A DNA stretch of 49,082 nucleotides from Marinomonas aquiplantarum (GCF_003314975.1 NZ_QNRF01000016.1:1-49082), one strand, 5' to 3'; shown: positions 15,038-24,261, counted from the first letter of the stretch. Numbers and translations: made by a program. Notes: a model not told the origin generated them from the sequence alone.

Positions 15038-16964
15038 CTTTAAAAAGCAAAACTGCCAAGAGCACTATGCCAATCACACGAGTGCTCACTACCACAATAG
15101 ACATGTCGGTTGCTGCTGCAGGCCAAGCAATTAGGATCGCTGACACAATATATAACAAGCGCGTTAGCCAAGATAAGTTCTCGCGTAACCATCCGGAAAA
15201 ACCAATGCTCATTGAGATCGTTGCCAAGGCGGCAAAGGTAATCGCTGCAATCACACTGGCGTTAGAACCGATCAATAAAACGCCAGGCATAGTCACAAAC
15301 AAGAACGGCACTAAAAGCTTCACGAAGCCCAAACGCATAGACTCCACCGCGGTTTCATTTGGTTCCGCACCAGAAATTGTCGCCGCCGCATAAGCCGCTA
15401 ATGCGACAGGCGGAGTAATCGCTGATACCAAGCCAAAATAGAAAATAAACATATGCGCCGACAAGGTTTCCATACCCAATTGCGTCATCGCAGGTGCAAC
15501 CAATACCGCGAGCAACAAATATGCCGCCGATGTCGGTAAGCCCATTCCTAAGACAAAAGACGCCAAAGCCGTCAGCAATAAAACTGCCCACAAATTACCG
15601 TCACCCAGCTCAATGATTAAACCAGATAGCATTAATCCCATGCCCGTTAGATTCAATATGCCGATAATCACACCGGCGGCAGCTACGGCAGCCACGATAG
15701 GTAAAGTGGAAGATAATGTTTCCTTACATGCTGAAATCAAATCGAACACGTTAATACGAGTAGCTTTTTTCCATGGGCACACTAGCAAACCAGCGAGAAT
15801 CCCCATAACGGCTGCTTGAGTTGGAGACTTTCCCGAAATCATCAGACCAATCAACACAACTAATGGAAGCAAAAGATAACTCTTCGTTCTTAGTGTTCTT
15901 AGCAACAACTGCAAACCTGCTTCCGTATCTCGAGCTAGGTTAAGTCGTCCAGCTTCAAGGCGAACCGAAATCATCAAGGCTAAAATATACAAAAGCGCGG
16001 GAACCAAGGCCGCCATGGCCACTTCAGCATAAGGAATCCCAATCATTTCCGCCATCAGGAAAGCCGCCGCCCCCATAACTGGAGGCATAATTTGTCCTGC
16101 GGAGGATGCTGCAGCTTCAATAGCACCCGCTAATTTCGCACTGTATCCAACACGCTTCATCAAAGGAATAGTAAACGTACCGGTTGTAACGACATTAGCA
16201 ACTGCGCTGCCATTTAGAGACCCAAGCAAGGCACTAGATAAAGCAGCCGATAAACCAGGGCCGCCTTGCACGCGCCCCGTCAACCCCCGAGCTAAATCAA
16301 CAAAAACCTCACCCGTACCAATCTTAGTTAAGATGGCTCCAAACAAACCAAATAGGAAAATATACTCAACGGCGACCCCCATTGGCACCCCATAAACGCC
16401 TTCAGTCGATAACATCAGAGTTGAGGTTAAACGGCTAATATCATAGCCACTGTGACCATATTTACCAGGGATCAAATAGCCAAAGTACGCATAGAGAAAA
16501 GCCAGCACAATTAAGATAATCAATGCCCGACCCACCGCGATACGAACAAAGGCAAACACCACCACAATGAGAGCAATAAAGATAAATCTATCTTGCTCAA
16601 CTGACATAGCACCACGCATCACAATATCAATGTAGTGATGCCATAAATAAGGGCCAGGTATTAGTGCCAATAATGCGAGTAGATAAAATACGCCTCGGCC
16701 GACGACACTTTTATACCTCAACGCATAAAACAGCATGGCCGCCGCGGCAACAAGAGAAAAGAACGACGATCTCAATAGCAACGCGGTAATGCCACCATAA
16801 TAGGCACCATAAAGTACAAGCCCAGCGATTCCAGCGGCGATCACACTAAACAATAAAGAGACTGCTAGACGTTCCTTACCACCAGCGAATTTTGATTCAA
16901 GTAGCAAGCTTTGAAAGCCATTGCTGGAACCTGAGTTCAACATAATGACGCTCCTATTTGCCAC
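14991..16964 (-). CDS. TRAP transporter fused permease (4TM/12TM, TAXI type)
   Basis: 657 residues. The small (DctQ-like) and large (DctM-like) membrane subunits are fused, as is normal for TAXI-TRAP systems. An N-terminal hydrophobic block of about five helices is followed by the DctM core with FGLFGAILTKIGTGEVFVDLARGLTGRVQGGPGLSAALSS, GSLNGSAVANVVTTGTFTIPLM, AAASSAGQIMPPVMGAAAFLM and VLGMGLPTSAAYLLLAVLVAP. It imports an organic solute using the sodium or proton gradient. It overlaps the binding-protein gene by 11 bp. Substrate unknown; TAXI systems often carry small carboxylates or amino acids such as glutamate. Confidence 0.93.
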   Translation of the reverse strand: MANRSVIMLNSGSSNGFQSLLLESKFAGGKERLAVSLLFSVIAAGIAGLVLYGAYYGGITALLLRSSFFSLVAAAAMLFYALRYKSVVGRGVFYLLALLALIPGPYLWHHYIDIVMRGAMSVEQDRFIFIALIVVVFAFVRIAVGRALIILIVLAFLYAYFGYLIPGKYGHSGYDISRLTSTLMLSTEGVYGVPMGVAVEYIFLFGLFGAILTKIGTGEVFVDLARGLTGRVQGGPGLSAALSSALLGSLNGSAVANVVTTGTFTIPLMKRVGYSAKLAGAIEAAASSAGQIMPPVMGAAAFLMAEMIGIPYAEVAMAALVPALLYILALMISVRLEAGRLNLARDTEAGLQLLLRTLRTKSYLLLPLVVLIGLMISGKSPTQAAVMGILAGLLVCPWKKATRINVFDLISACKETLSSTLPIVAAVAAAGVIIGILNLTGMGLMLSGLIIELGDGNLWAVLLLTALASFVLGMGLPTSAAYLLLAVLVAPAMTQLGMETLSAHMFIFYFGLVSAITPPVALAAYAAATISGAEPNETAVESMRLGFVKLLVPFLFVTMPGVLLIGSNASVIAAITFAALATISMSIGFSGWLRENLSWLTRLLYIVSAILIAWPAAATDMSIVVVSTRVIGIVLLAVLLFKASVQISSNALRVDSQ

Positions 16965-17892
16965 TTACTTCGTCGTAATATTTTTTCGCACCTGGGTGCA
17001 AAGCAACGGGAGTATGTCTTGCCGTGTCTAATGATATTGCTTTTGCTTGAGGATGAATCTTACCCAGTTCTTCTAGATTCGAAAAAATGGTTTTAGTGAT
17101 GTCATAGATCTTACTCTGATCTTCTTTATCACTCGTAAACAAAATCGCTGGATCGTTAATCATCACAACTTGTTTTGTTTGATCTGGATAGGTTCCGACA
17201 GGTAAGGAGTAAGCTTGATAAAAGGGATACTTCTGGATCAAATGATCTAACTTCTCGATACTCGCAGACAAGAGTTTCATGTCTGTTTGTGAGTCAAGAT
17301 CAATCAAAGAAGAAGTTGGTGCACCCGCTAGAACAACCGTTGCATCTACTTGGCCGTTAACCAAGGCTTTTACACCTTCATTATAAGAAAGAAAGCGGGG
17401 TGTAATGTCTTCAAATACACCATATTCTTGTAGTAAACGTGTGGCTAATACAGCAGCATTACTGCCCGGAGGGCCCATGCTGACACGCTTGCCTTTTAAC
17501 TGTTCAAAAGAGTCGACGCCATTACCGGAGATCGTCGCCACTTGCAGTACAGCGGGATATAAATAAGCAATACCAGCAACATCTAATGGGCCACTCACTT
17601 TAAATGGGCCTTCACCACTCTGAGCTTCAAAGAGAGTAGAGGAAGAAGACAGCCCGAGTGTCATTTGACCTGCCGCAACACGATGGTTGTTCTCAACGGA
17701 AGCCCCCGTTACTTCCGCCCGTGCGGTGGTATTCTCCATGTGCTTGTTCAGCGTCTCAGAAATACCTGCGCCAATCACATAGAACAAACCGCCCGTTCCG
17801 CCGGTACCAATGGATACACGCTCAGCAGCTTGTAAAGGGCTATTTACTAAGGTCGCACACAAAGCGCTCGCTATAAGCAGTTTTTTAAACAT
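16954..17892 (-). CDS. TAXI-family TRAP transporter solute-binding protein
   Basis: About 312 residues from the ATG at 17892, with GGAG 6 nt upstream; an in-frame TTG at 17904 lacks one. Signal peptide MFKKLLIASALCATLVNSPLQA, then the TAXI signature ERVSIGTGGTGGLFYVIGAGISETL. Further family motifs: LGLSSSSTLFEAQSG, KGKRVSMGPPGSNAAVLATRLL and QVDATVVLAGAPTSSL. It captures the solute in the periplasm for the fused permease downstream. Two tandem direct repeats lie upstream of its promoter region, suggesting control by the neighbouring OmpR-family regulator. Confidence 0.94.
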   Translation of the reverse strand: MFKKLLIASALCATLVNSPLQAAERVSIGTGGTGGLFYVIGAGISETLNKHMENTTARAEVTGASVENNHRVAAGQMTLGLSSSSTLFEAQSGEGPFKVSGPLDVAGIAYLYPAVLQVATISGNGVDSFEQLKGKRVSMGPPGSNAAVLATRLLQEYGVFEDITPRFLSYNEGVKALVNGQVDATVVLAGAPTSSLIDLDSQTDMKLLSASIEKLDHLIQKYPFYQAYSLPVGTYPDQTKQVVMINDPAILFTSDKEDQSKIYDITKTIFSNLEELGKIHPQAKAISLDTARHTPVALHPGAKKYYDEVSGK

Positions 17893-17946
17893 AATATTCT
17901 CCAACTTATTTTTGTTTTGTTATTGCCTAAAACACTTTAGCGAGGA

Positions 17947-17967
17947 AACCTTTCATGAACCTTTCAT
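17947..17967 (-). promoter_or_regulatory. Tandem direct repeats upstream of the TAXI-TRAP genes (putative response-regulator site)
   Basis: Plus strand AACCTTTCAT occurs twice (17947-17956 and 17958-17967), exactly 11 bp apart, about one helical turn. Direct repeats at this spacing are the usual binding pattern of OmpR-family dimers. On the minus strand a weak -10-like CAATAA follows at about the right distance upstream of the binding-protein gene. A TctD-like regulator is encoded 3 kb upstream. Confidence 0.55.
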
Positions 17968-17990
17968 TGGCATCAACAAAACAATGAATT

Positions 17991-19091
17991 CTATTTTTTT
18001 CGCTTCAATTCTGGTTGGATAGCATCACGCCATTCTGAGTAAATAAGCCTTTTTTTCGCATCGTCGGTTTGAATCAGCAATTCGAGTCCTAAAGGTATAG
18101 GACGAAAAATCCCATGCGGTAACTTATTCAACTCATCACGACTAAATGGGCCTTTAACCTTTGCACTTATTGGCGTAAGAGCGGATTGATTCGCCAGTAT
18201 ATGCTGCCCTTCTGGAGATAATAAAAGATCGATAAAACGCTTCGCTAATGTCGGCTGTTGAGCATCACGAGGAATGAATGCCGTGCGCATAATGATCGTC
18301 GTATAATCCGTCGGCATAATGGTTTTTATCCATGAATACTTTTGTGTCCATTGATAGGAATAAGCACCAACCAGATTATAAGCGATGAAAATTTGTCCTT
18401 TCAGAAGCCCATCGAGCATAGATGCTGTATCTGTATAAAGCTGAGCTTGATGCGTTCCAAACGCTTCTAACAATCGTCCATAACTACGAGATTGCTGTCC
18501 ATCATAGGCCCACGCTAAATACCCTAAGCCTGACTGCTGAATATCAAACAAACCAATTTTTTCGTCTAGAAGATGATTCTTACTGCGGATCAAATTCAAT
18601 AACTGTTCACGACTCTGCGGCAACGCTTCTCTAGCTAAAATATCTGTGTTTATCGCCGTCACAATTGGCTCGTAAGTAAAACCAAATAGCTCACTTCGCC
18701 AGTGTGAATCCTTAGGGACACGACCAAGCTCTGGCGAATCATAAGCCAAGGCATAGCCATCATTTGCTAACTTAAACTGCAAGTCCATGGCTGGGCTAAG
18801 CATCACATCAGGTCGATTATTAGGCTCTGAAAGAAATTGCTCATAGAGATGACGAGTGTTCGATTCGGTATAGTGTATAGCTACATTTGAGTATGCCTCT
18901 TGATATGCCTTAAACAAAGGTGAGATGACCCGATGATTTACAGCGCCATAAACAGTTAGCACTTCCTCTTCAAGCTTTGGCTGTTTATTCAAACTTGGAA
19001 AAATAATAGACCTTCCTGATTGTGCCGGACCAGCCAATGCTATGTGACTAAACAAGATTAAACAAAGCCCCAGTCGACAACTAACTTTCAT
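17991..19091 (-). CDS. Periplasmic binding protein (type 2 / Fe3+-thiamine ABC class) of the sensor operon
   Basis: 366 residues with signal peptide (MKVSCRLGLCLILFSHIALA) and a two-lobe binding fold: LTVYGAVNHRVISPLFKAYQEAY, DVMLSPAMDLQFKLANDGYALAYDSP, FGFTYEPIVTAINTDIL, GQIFIAYNLVGAYSY and FIDLLLSPEGQHILANQSALTPI. The fold is that of ABC binding proteins, but no permease or ATPase is adjacent; the gene instead overlaps the sensor kinase by 11 bp. It is most likely the ligand-sensing partner of that kinase, as known for other kinase/binding-protein operons. That function is inference. AAGGG lies 7 nt before the ATG. Confidence 0.85.
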   Translation of the reverse strand: MKVSCRLGLCLILFSHIALAGPAQSGRSIIFPSLNKQPKLEEEVLTVYGAVNHRVISPLFKAYQEAYSNVAIHYTESNTRHLYEQFLSEPNNRPDVMLSPAMDLQFKLANDGYALAYDSPELGRVPKDSHWRSELFGFTYEPIVTAINTDILAREALPQSREQLLNLIRSKNHLLDEKIGLFDIQQSGLGYLAWAYDGQQSRSYGRLLEAFGTHQAQLYTDTASMLDGLLKGQIFIAYNLVGAYSYQWTQKYSWIKTIMPTDYTTIIMRTAFIPRDAQQPTLAKRFIDLLLSPEGQHILANQSALTPISAKVKGPFSRDELNKLPHGIFRPIPLGLELLIQTDDAKKRLIYSEWRDAIQPELKRKK

Positions 19092-20511
19092 AAAGAAGCC
19101 CTTTTTGTTGAGGGAAACTCACTTCTACAATCAACCCTGACGGCGAGTTGTCTTTTAAATGAAATCTAGCATCATGGTGCTCTGCGACATCTTTGGCAAT
19201 GGATAAACCAATTCCAGAACCAGAGGTGAAATTATCAGGACTACGATAGAAATACTCAAAAATGTGTTCTTTATCTTTATCAGGAACACCAACACCTTGA
19301 TCTCGAATTTGTAACCTAATTGAAGCGTCAGCCAGCTCGTTCATCACCATTAACTCAACTTCAACAACGCCGCCCTTCGGACTATATTTGATGGCATTCT
19401 CAATGATATTTTGTAGCATCTGCTTTAATGCGAATTCATCACCCTTAATCGTCACCTGGATGTCTCCTAAGTATTCAATTTCAACCTGTCGCTCTAGCGC
19501 CCAAACCACCAGCTCGCGACACGTCTCTTTGACGACATGATCCAAAGATACTGGACTAAAAGGATGACTCTGATAACGATGTGTCAGCGTCGCGCGACTA
19601 AGAAGCTGATTGACTGTACCAGTCAACACATTGCTGCTTTCTAAAATATGTTGTAGTTGTTTTTGACGTAGCGCTTCATCGGTTTCATCGATCGCATTTT
19701 GTGCTTGCGAGTTCAGGCCAGCCAAAGGAGTTCGTATCTGATGAGCGGCTTCTGCGGTGAAGCGTTGTAAACGACTTAAGGTATTATCCAACTGAGCCAT
19801 AAAGTAATTAATACTCTTTAATAAAGGCGCTACTTCACTGGGAACATTGGCCTCTAACGGCGATAACTCTTGGGGAGAGCGTTCGGTAATCGCTTGTTTA
19901 ATCGCTTGTAATGGCTGTAATACCCGCCAAATAACAAAAAGCAATAAGAGCAAAGTAATAACGAAAAATAAAGCCACAAACTGCAATGCCATTTGGCTGA
20001 CTTCAGTCGCGGCTGCGCGGCGTGCGTCCGATGTTTGCCCGACGATTATAAAGACATCGTTTACACTGTCCGCTTCTAACAAACGCTTCCCTAACGCAAC
20101 AAAACGCACCTCTTCACCGTGATACATGGTTTCATAATAAATGGGGATAAATTTTTCTTTTTCGCTAGATTGTTGAAGTAACTGAGTAAATGGAATACTG
20201 GGAAGGTCTTTATAGCCTGTCAGCACCTGATATCGCCCATTCATAATGGCATAAAACGCACGATCAGAGGCAGACAGGGCTAAGGTTTCAAAAGCGGAAA
20301 CGGGCAAATCAATAAAAACTTGCGAGTCTAAAATAGTGATGTTTTCAGCCATCTGCAAAGCTGAACCATATAAAAGCCGATCATAAGACTCTTTTGCCGC
20401 ACGATTCGCATAAATATGAGCACTCCAAAGCGCAATAATGTTAATGACGATCAGCACCGCCGCAACCATTAGGATCAATTGCCGACGAATCGATGTTGTC
20501 GCTTTAGCCAT
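19081..20511 (-). CDS. TctE/QseC-like sensor histidine kinase
   Basis: 476 residues. TM1 at ~10-32, a periplasmic 2CSK_N-like domain at ~33-175 (YDRLLYGSALQMAENI, DRAFYAIMNGRYQVLTGYKDLP), and TM2 at ~176-198. A HAMP-like linker is followed by HisKA with His257 in FTAEAAHQIRTPLAGL, an N-box (LKQMLQNIIENAIKYSP) and GSGIGLSIAKDVAEHH. This is the TctE type that governs tricarboxylate transporters. Here it lies between its regulator (8-bp overlap) and a binding protein (11-bp overlap), upstream of a TAXI-TRAP transporter. It probably senses that transporter's substrate, with help from the binding protein. Confidence 0.92.
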   Translation of the reverse strand: MAKATTSIRRQLILMVAAVLIVINIIALWSAHIYANRAAKESYDRLLYGSALQMAENITILDSQVFIDLPVSAFETLALSASDRAFYAIMNGRYQVLTGYKDLPSIPFTQLLQQSSEKEKFIPIYYETMYHGEEVRFVALGKRLLEADSVNDVFIIVGQTSDARRAAATEVSQMALQFVALFFVITLLLLLFVIWRVLQPLQAIKQAITERSPQELSPLEANVPSEVAPLLKSINYFMAQLDNTLSRLQRFTAEAAHQIRTPLAGLNSQAQNAIDETDEALRQKQLQHILESSNVLTGTVNQLLSRATLTHRYQSHPFSPVSLDHVVKETCRELVVWALERQVEIEYLGDIQVTIKGDEFALKQMLQNIIENAIKYSPKGGVVEVELMVMNELADASIRLQIRDQGVGVPDKDKEHIFEYFYRSPDNFTSGSGIGLSIAKDVAEHHDARFHLKDNSPSGLIVEVSFPQQKGLLYES

Positions 20512-21175
20512 GATGTTTTTCCAACAAATAACCTAAGCCGCGAATGGTTCTGATATTGATGTCACTGTCTTGCAGAGATTTCCGCAGGCGCGCTACGTAG
20601 ATTTCAATCACGCTTGAATTTGGGTTTTCATTAAAATTATAAATATGTTCGATCAAGGATTCTTTGCTTAACACTCGACCTGTATGGCTAATAAACACCT
20701 CTAACAAACGAAACTCACGTTGTTTTAGCTCTATAAGGTTGCCATCAACAGTCACCGAGCATGCTTGAAGGTCTAAACTCACATTGCCATATTCTATCGT
20801 ATTCTGCGCTTGTCCTTGGCTACGACGCAATAAGGCACGACAACGGGCTTCCAGTTCGCCAAAGTCCACTGGTTTCGTCATATAGTCATCAGCCCCCAAA
20901 TCCAATAACTCAATACGATCTTTAATTCCATCACGTGCAGTCAGTACAATTACAGGCGTATTAGAGTGCTTTTTGCGCAGATTTTGTAAAATTTGATTGC
21001 CTGTCATATCCGGTAGATTTAGATCCAATAACATAAGGTCGTATTCTTGCAAAGCCAACATCTGAGTGGCTTGTAAACCGGTCTGAGCAAGATCAAGGCC
21101 ATGACCCATTCGACTGATTCTTTGGCTGATGGCTTCGCCTAAAATACGATCATCTTCCACTACTAAAATACGCAT
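20504..21175 (-). CDS. TctD-like OmpR-family response regulator
   Basis: About 223 residues from the ATG at 21175 (MRILVVEDDRI), the usual OmpR-family start; an upstream in-frame ATG at 21211 has no better ribosome site. The receiver has phospho-acceptor Asp in DLMLLDLNLPDMTGNQIL and Lys in YMTKPVDFGEL. The winged-helix DNA-binding domain carries LIELKQREFRLLEVFI and SSVIEIYVARLRKSL with IRTIRGLGYLL. First gene of the regulator-kinase-binding protein operon; the direct repeats before the TAXI-TRAP genes are a candidate target. Confidence 0.92.
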   Translation of the reverse strand: MRILVVEDDRILGEAISQRISRMGHGLDLAQTGLQATQMLALQEYDLMLLDLNLPDMTGNQILQNLRKKHSNTPVIVLTARDGIKDRIELLDLGADDYMTKPVDFGELEARCRALLRRSQGQAQNTIEYGNVSLDLQACSVTVDGNLIELKQREFRLLEVFISHTGRVLSKESLIEHIYNFNENPNSSVIEIYVARLRKSLQDSDINIRTIRGLGYLLEKHHG

Positions 21176-21464
21176 AATATTGAGGCTCTTGTGACGTTGT
21201 ATTGTTGTCATTCAGGTGAAGGCTGATATTCAATTTTCATTAAGAACTTATCAATTTAGCCTATATTACGGCGTGAAAGAATGGGATATCTCTTCTATCA
21301 ATACATAAAATGGAAAATGAATACGCTGCTTTTGGCAATTAAAGAGAACATTCTCGATCTGTGTCCTCTATTCTTCCTTGATCTGTCCATGTGCAAGCGA
21401 ATCGAAAACACGTAAAGTGGATGGCTTATTTTTCGCCTCACCACTGCACAGTTAAGGACGCAAC

Positions 21465-22361
21465 ATGATTCGCAAAGATATGTTTTTAGCACTGATCATT
21501 ATCTTCGCTTGGGGCTTTAACTTTATCGTCATGCGTTGGGGGTTAGATGAACTCACACCGATGATGTTAGGCGGATTGCGCTTCCTCGTTATCGGTTTGA
21601 TTGGTTGCTTCTTTTTTTCTCGCCCCAACACGCCACTGCTTTGGTGTATTGGCTATGCTTTGTCATTGAACTTCGGACAATTTGCGTTTTTATTCAGTGC
21701 CATGTCATTTGGCATGCCAGCAGGCTTAGCTTCTTTGGTACTGCAATCTCAGGCGATTTTCACCCTACTGTTCGCAGTTTTATTGTTGAAAGAAACGGTT
21801 CGGCCCTACCAAGTACTCGCAATTGGCATTGCCATTGGCGGTTTGGCGGTAATCGGATTGGACAACGAAGACACCACCATGACCGCGTTGGGTTTTGGCT
21901 TGACCTTAGCCGCAGGATCGAGCTGGGCACTGGGGAGTATTTTCACCAAAGTCATCAGCCGAAAAGGTTACGATGCCAATTTAAACCTGATCGTTTGGTC
22001 TAGCTGGGTGCCGCCCGTACCCTTCTTTATCTGTGCGTATTTTATCGACGGTGGCGATGTGATGTGGCAAAACCTCATCGGACTGAATTTCAAATCCCTA
22101 GGAGCACTGGCCTATTTATCCATCTTTGCAACATTGGCTGGCTACGGTTTGTGGAGTCATTTACTGTCTCGCTATCCGGCCGCAACGGTTGCACCGCTCA
22201 CCTTGGGAGTCCCCGTTGTCGGATTGACCTCTGCGGAAATTTTTCTGTCTGAAACAGTCAGCATGATGCAGTGGGTGGGGATTTTAATTGTACTGCTTGG
22301 TTTGATGTTGAATACATTCGGTGGCCGCTGGCTAAAGAAAGTTAACCAGCACGCCACTTAA
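21465..22361 (+). CDS. EamA-family (DMT) exporter
   Basis: 298 residues with ten predicted membrane helices in two EamA repeats. Visible signatures: WGFNFIVMRWGLDELTPMMLGGLRFL, GMPAGLASLVLQSQAIFTLLFAVLLLKE and PLTLGVPVVGLTSAEIFLSE. It is very close in style to E. coli EamA, an exporter of cysteine and O-acetylserine; the actual cargo here cannot be read. AAGGA lies 7 nt upstream. It is divergent from the TctD-like regulator across 253-289 bp in which I see no further gene. Confidence 0.9.
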   Translation: MIRKDMFLALIIIFAWGFNFIVMRWGLDELTPMMLGGLRFLVIGLIGCFFFSRPNTPLLWCIGYALSLNFGQFAFLFSAMSFGMPAGLASLVLQSQAIFTLLFAVLLLKETVRPYQVLAIGIAIGGLAVIGLDNEDTTMTALGFGLTLAAGSSWALGSIFTKVISRKGYDANLNLIVWSSWVPPVPFFICAYFIDGGDVMWQNLIGLNFKSLGALAYLSIFATLAGYGLWSHLLSRYPAATVAPLTLGVPVVGLTSAEIFLSETVSMMQWVGILIVLLGLMLNTFGGRWLKKVNQHAT

Positions 22362-22382
22362 AAGTCATGTTGGAATGAACGT

Positions 22383-23213
22383 CTAATCTTTGCGTTCTTG
22401 TTGCTCGTCGATCTTATCGGCCAAGCGAGCAACTTGAGCCTGCAATTCGGCAATTTGGGTGACCAATGCTTGGTGATGATTTTCCTGATTCTCATGTTCT
22501 TCTTGTGCGGTTTCACGCGTCATCACATCCAATACCACACCCACCATCATATTCAAGAACACAAATGCGGTCAGGAATATAAAGACGATGTAGAACATCC
22601 AGCTGAACGGGTACACGGTCATCGTCTCGTACATGACATCTGTCCAGTCCTCGAAGGTTGCAACGCGGAACAGAGTCAGCATGGAAATGGCAATGTCTCC
22701 CCATAAGTCTTCATTCACTTGATGAAAGAATATGGAACCAACCGCAGCAAAAATATAAAAGATAATAAACATCAACAGGGCAATGTAGCCCATTTTCGGA
22801 ATGGCTTTTAATAAGGCATTAATCAAAAAGCGCAAATCAGGAATGATGGAGACCAGACGCAAAACACGGAACACACGCAATAGACGCGCTACCAAGATCA
22901 TTTCCGTATCAGATACTGGGACTAAACTACCCACCACAATCACTGTATCAAAAATGTTCCAAGGATCGCGGAAAAAGCGTTTTTTATCGTCGCATGCAAT
23001 AAAGCGCAAGCTGATTTCAACGAGAAAAAAAACGGTAATGAAGGCGTCTAAATAATTGATGGCCGCTTCTACGCCATAAGGCAAAGAATAGGTTTTTGCC
23101 CCTACCGTGAGTGCGGCAACAATAATAATACTGATGATAAAACCTTGGAACCAGACACTGCGTTCAACGCGTTTCATCAAAGCTAGCCAGTTACTTGAAC
23201 GACTCATTTCCAT
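22383..23213 (-). CDS. NaChBac-type voltage-gated cation channel with acidic (calcium-like) filter
   Basis: 276 residues, a single six-helix channel domain forming a tetramer. The voltage sensor S4 has Arg110, 113, 116 and 119 at three-residue spacing (VARLLRVFRVLRLV). The pore-loop filter is T186-F-E188-D189-W190-T191-D192. NaChBac and NavAb have TLESW(A/S)x; the extra Asp residues match the changes that turn NavAb into the calcium-selective CavAb (TLDDWSD). S6 ends in FVFLNMMVGVVLDVM, followed by a coiled coil (~233-275) that holds tetramers together. It probably passes Na+ and/or Ca2+ on depolarisation; ion choice is inference from the filter. Confidence 0.9.
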   Translation of the reverse strand: MEMSRSSNWLALMKRVERSVWFQGFIISIIIVAALTVGAKTYSLPYGVEAAINYLDAFITVFFLVEISLRFIACDDKKRFFRDPWNIFDTVIVVGSLVPVSDTEMILVARLLRVFRVLRLVSIIPDLRFLINALLKAIPKMGYIALLMFIIFYIFAAVGSIFFHQVNEDLWGDIAISMLTLFRVATFEDWTDVMYETMTVYPFSWMFYIVFIFLTAFVFLNMMVGVVLDVMTRETAQEEHENQENHHQALVTQIAELQAQVARLADKIDEQQERKD

Positions 23214-23324
23214 GACACTTACACCTAATAATCAAACGAATTTACCCGCTTCAAAGACAGGCGCAGTCATATTAAGTTCATATCGTTAGGATTTAAAGCA
23301 GAAATAAGTGCTCATGGGAGCAAA

Positions 23325-23600
23325 TTAGGTACGTTTGACACGAACCACTTTCATAATTTCAACGGGAATACCTGCCACAATTTCCTGCGCCGGATAGTAA
23401 GTCAAGTTGACGCGAGCACCGCGAAGCGTTCGATATTTTCCTTGGCGCTTAAAACGAAACGGTACATCGTAGCCCTCGATCATCAAAGTATGGAGAATCC
23501 AGTCTTCTTGTGAGCGTTGCACATGGGACTTCACTTTTAAGGCATCAGACTGTACGAGCTCTCCGTGACTTTTTAACAAAGTTTCAGGATCTGACTTCAC
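23325..23600 (-). CDS. Small conserved-looking protein, function unknown
   Basis: 91 residues, GTG start with AAGGAG 6 nt upstream. No membrane segment or signal peptide. The C-terminal two thirds look beta-rich (ILHTLMIEGYDVPFRFKRQGKYRTLRGARVNLTYYP) and basic, which could be a small OB- or SH3-like fold. I do not recognise the family. It lies alone between the voltage-gated channel and MscS genes, all on one strand but with gaps of about 100 bp, so an operon is uncertain. Confidence 0.75.
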   Translation of the reverse strand: MKSDPETLLKSHGELVQSDALKVKSHVQRSQEDWILHTLMIEGYDVPFRFKRQGKYRTLRGARVNLTYYPAQEIVAGIPVEIMKVVRVKRT

Positions 23601-23700
23601 TTGAGCCTCCTTTCGATAGGGTGAAAGCCTCTAAGTATGACACAAAACCAATCGAAGCATAAAAAATTGAGTGTTTTTTAGACAAATGCGCTCTTTTTTC

Positions 23701-24261
23701 TTATTCCACCTTATCTTCTACCGTGACGACTTCTTTTTTGTCTTGTTGAAATTGGCTGGCCGCCATTGCCGCTTCTTGTGATGAAAAGCGTATCACCGCT
23801 TTTTGCAAAATCAGGCTATTTGGGTAAGTGACAACATCCCCAGACAAGCGCTGAATGATGACATGAAAACTAGAGATTTCGAGTATTTGCCCCAAAATTT
23901 CATCGTCTTTATCCACAACCTTAACCCAATCTCCGACGCGATAAGGAAAGCCAAAGAAAATGATTAAGCTCGCCGTAATGTTGCTTAAAATAGACCACTG
24001 GGCAAACAGGGCGACCCCAACAACAGCAAACACGGATGAAAAGAAGATAGCTAGCTGACCATAGCCAATGCCTAATACTAAACAAATCAGCAACACAAAA
24101 ATCGCAGTAAAGCCGAGATGCAGCATCTTCGATACATAAGACACTCTCACATCACTAACCGACTTACTGCGTCCCAATAATGCCACACTGGATTTTAAAA
24201 ACCGCGACAAAATGACATAGACAACCACAAGTAATGCAATCAAGCCAAGCTGAACCATCAT
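23701..24261 (-). CDS. Short MscS-family mechanosensitive channel
   Basis: 186 residues, shorter than E. coli MscS (286). Three membrane helices are visible: TM1 ~4-22, TM2 ~46-68 and pore-lining TM3 ~73-105 (VFAVVGVALFAQWSILSNITASLIIFF). The MscS beta domain follows (GFPYRVGDWVKVVDKDDEILGQILEISSFHVIIQRLSGDVVTYPN), then a charged tail. The C-terminal alpha/beta cage domain of typical MscS is missing. The frame is intact with GGAG 8 nt before the ATG and a normal stop, so this looks like a natural short variant rather than a broken gene. Likely role: pressure release or small-solute flux on osmotic downshift. Confidence 0.87.
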   Translation of the reverse strand: MMVQLGLIALLVVVYVILSRFLKSSVALLGRSKSVSDVRVSYVSKMLHLGFTAIFVLLICLVLGIGYGQLAIFFSSVFAVVGVALFAQWSILSNITASLIIFFGFPYRVGDWVKVVDKDDEILGQILEISSFHVIIQRLSGDVVTYPNSLILQKAVIRFSSQEAAMAASQFQQDKKEVVTVEDKVE

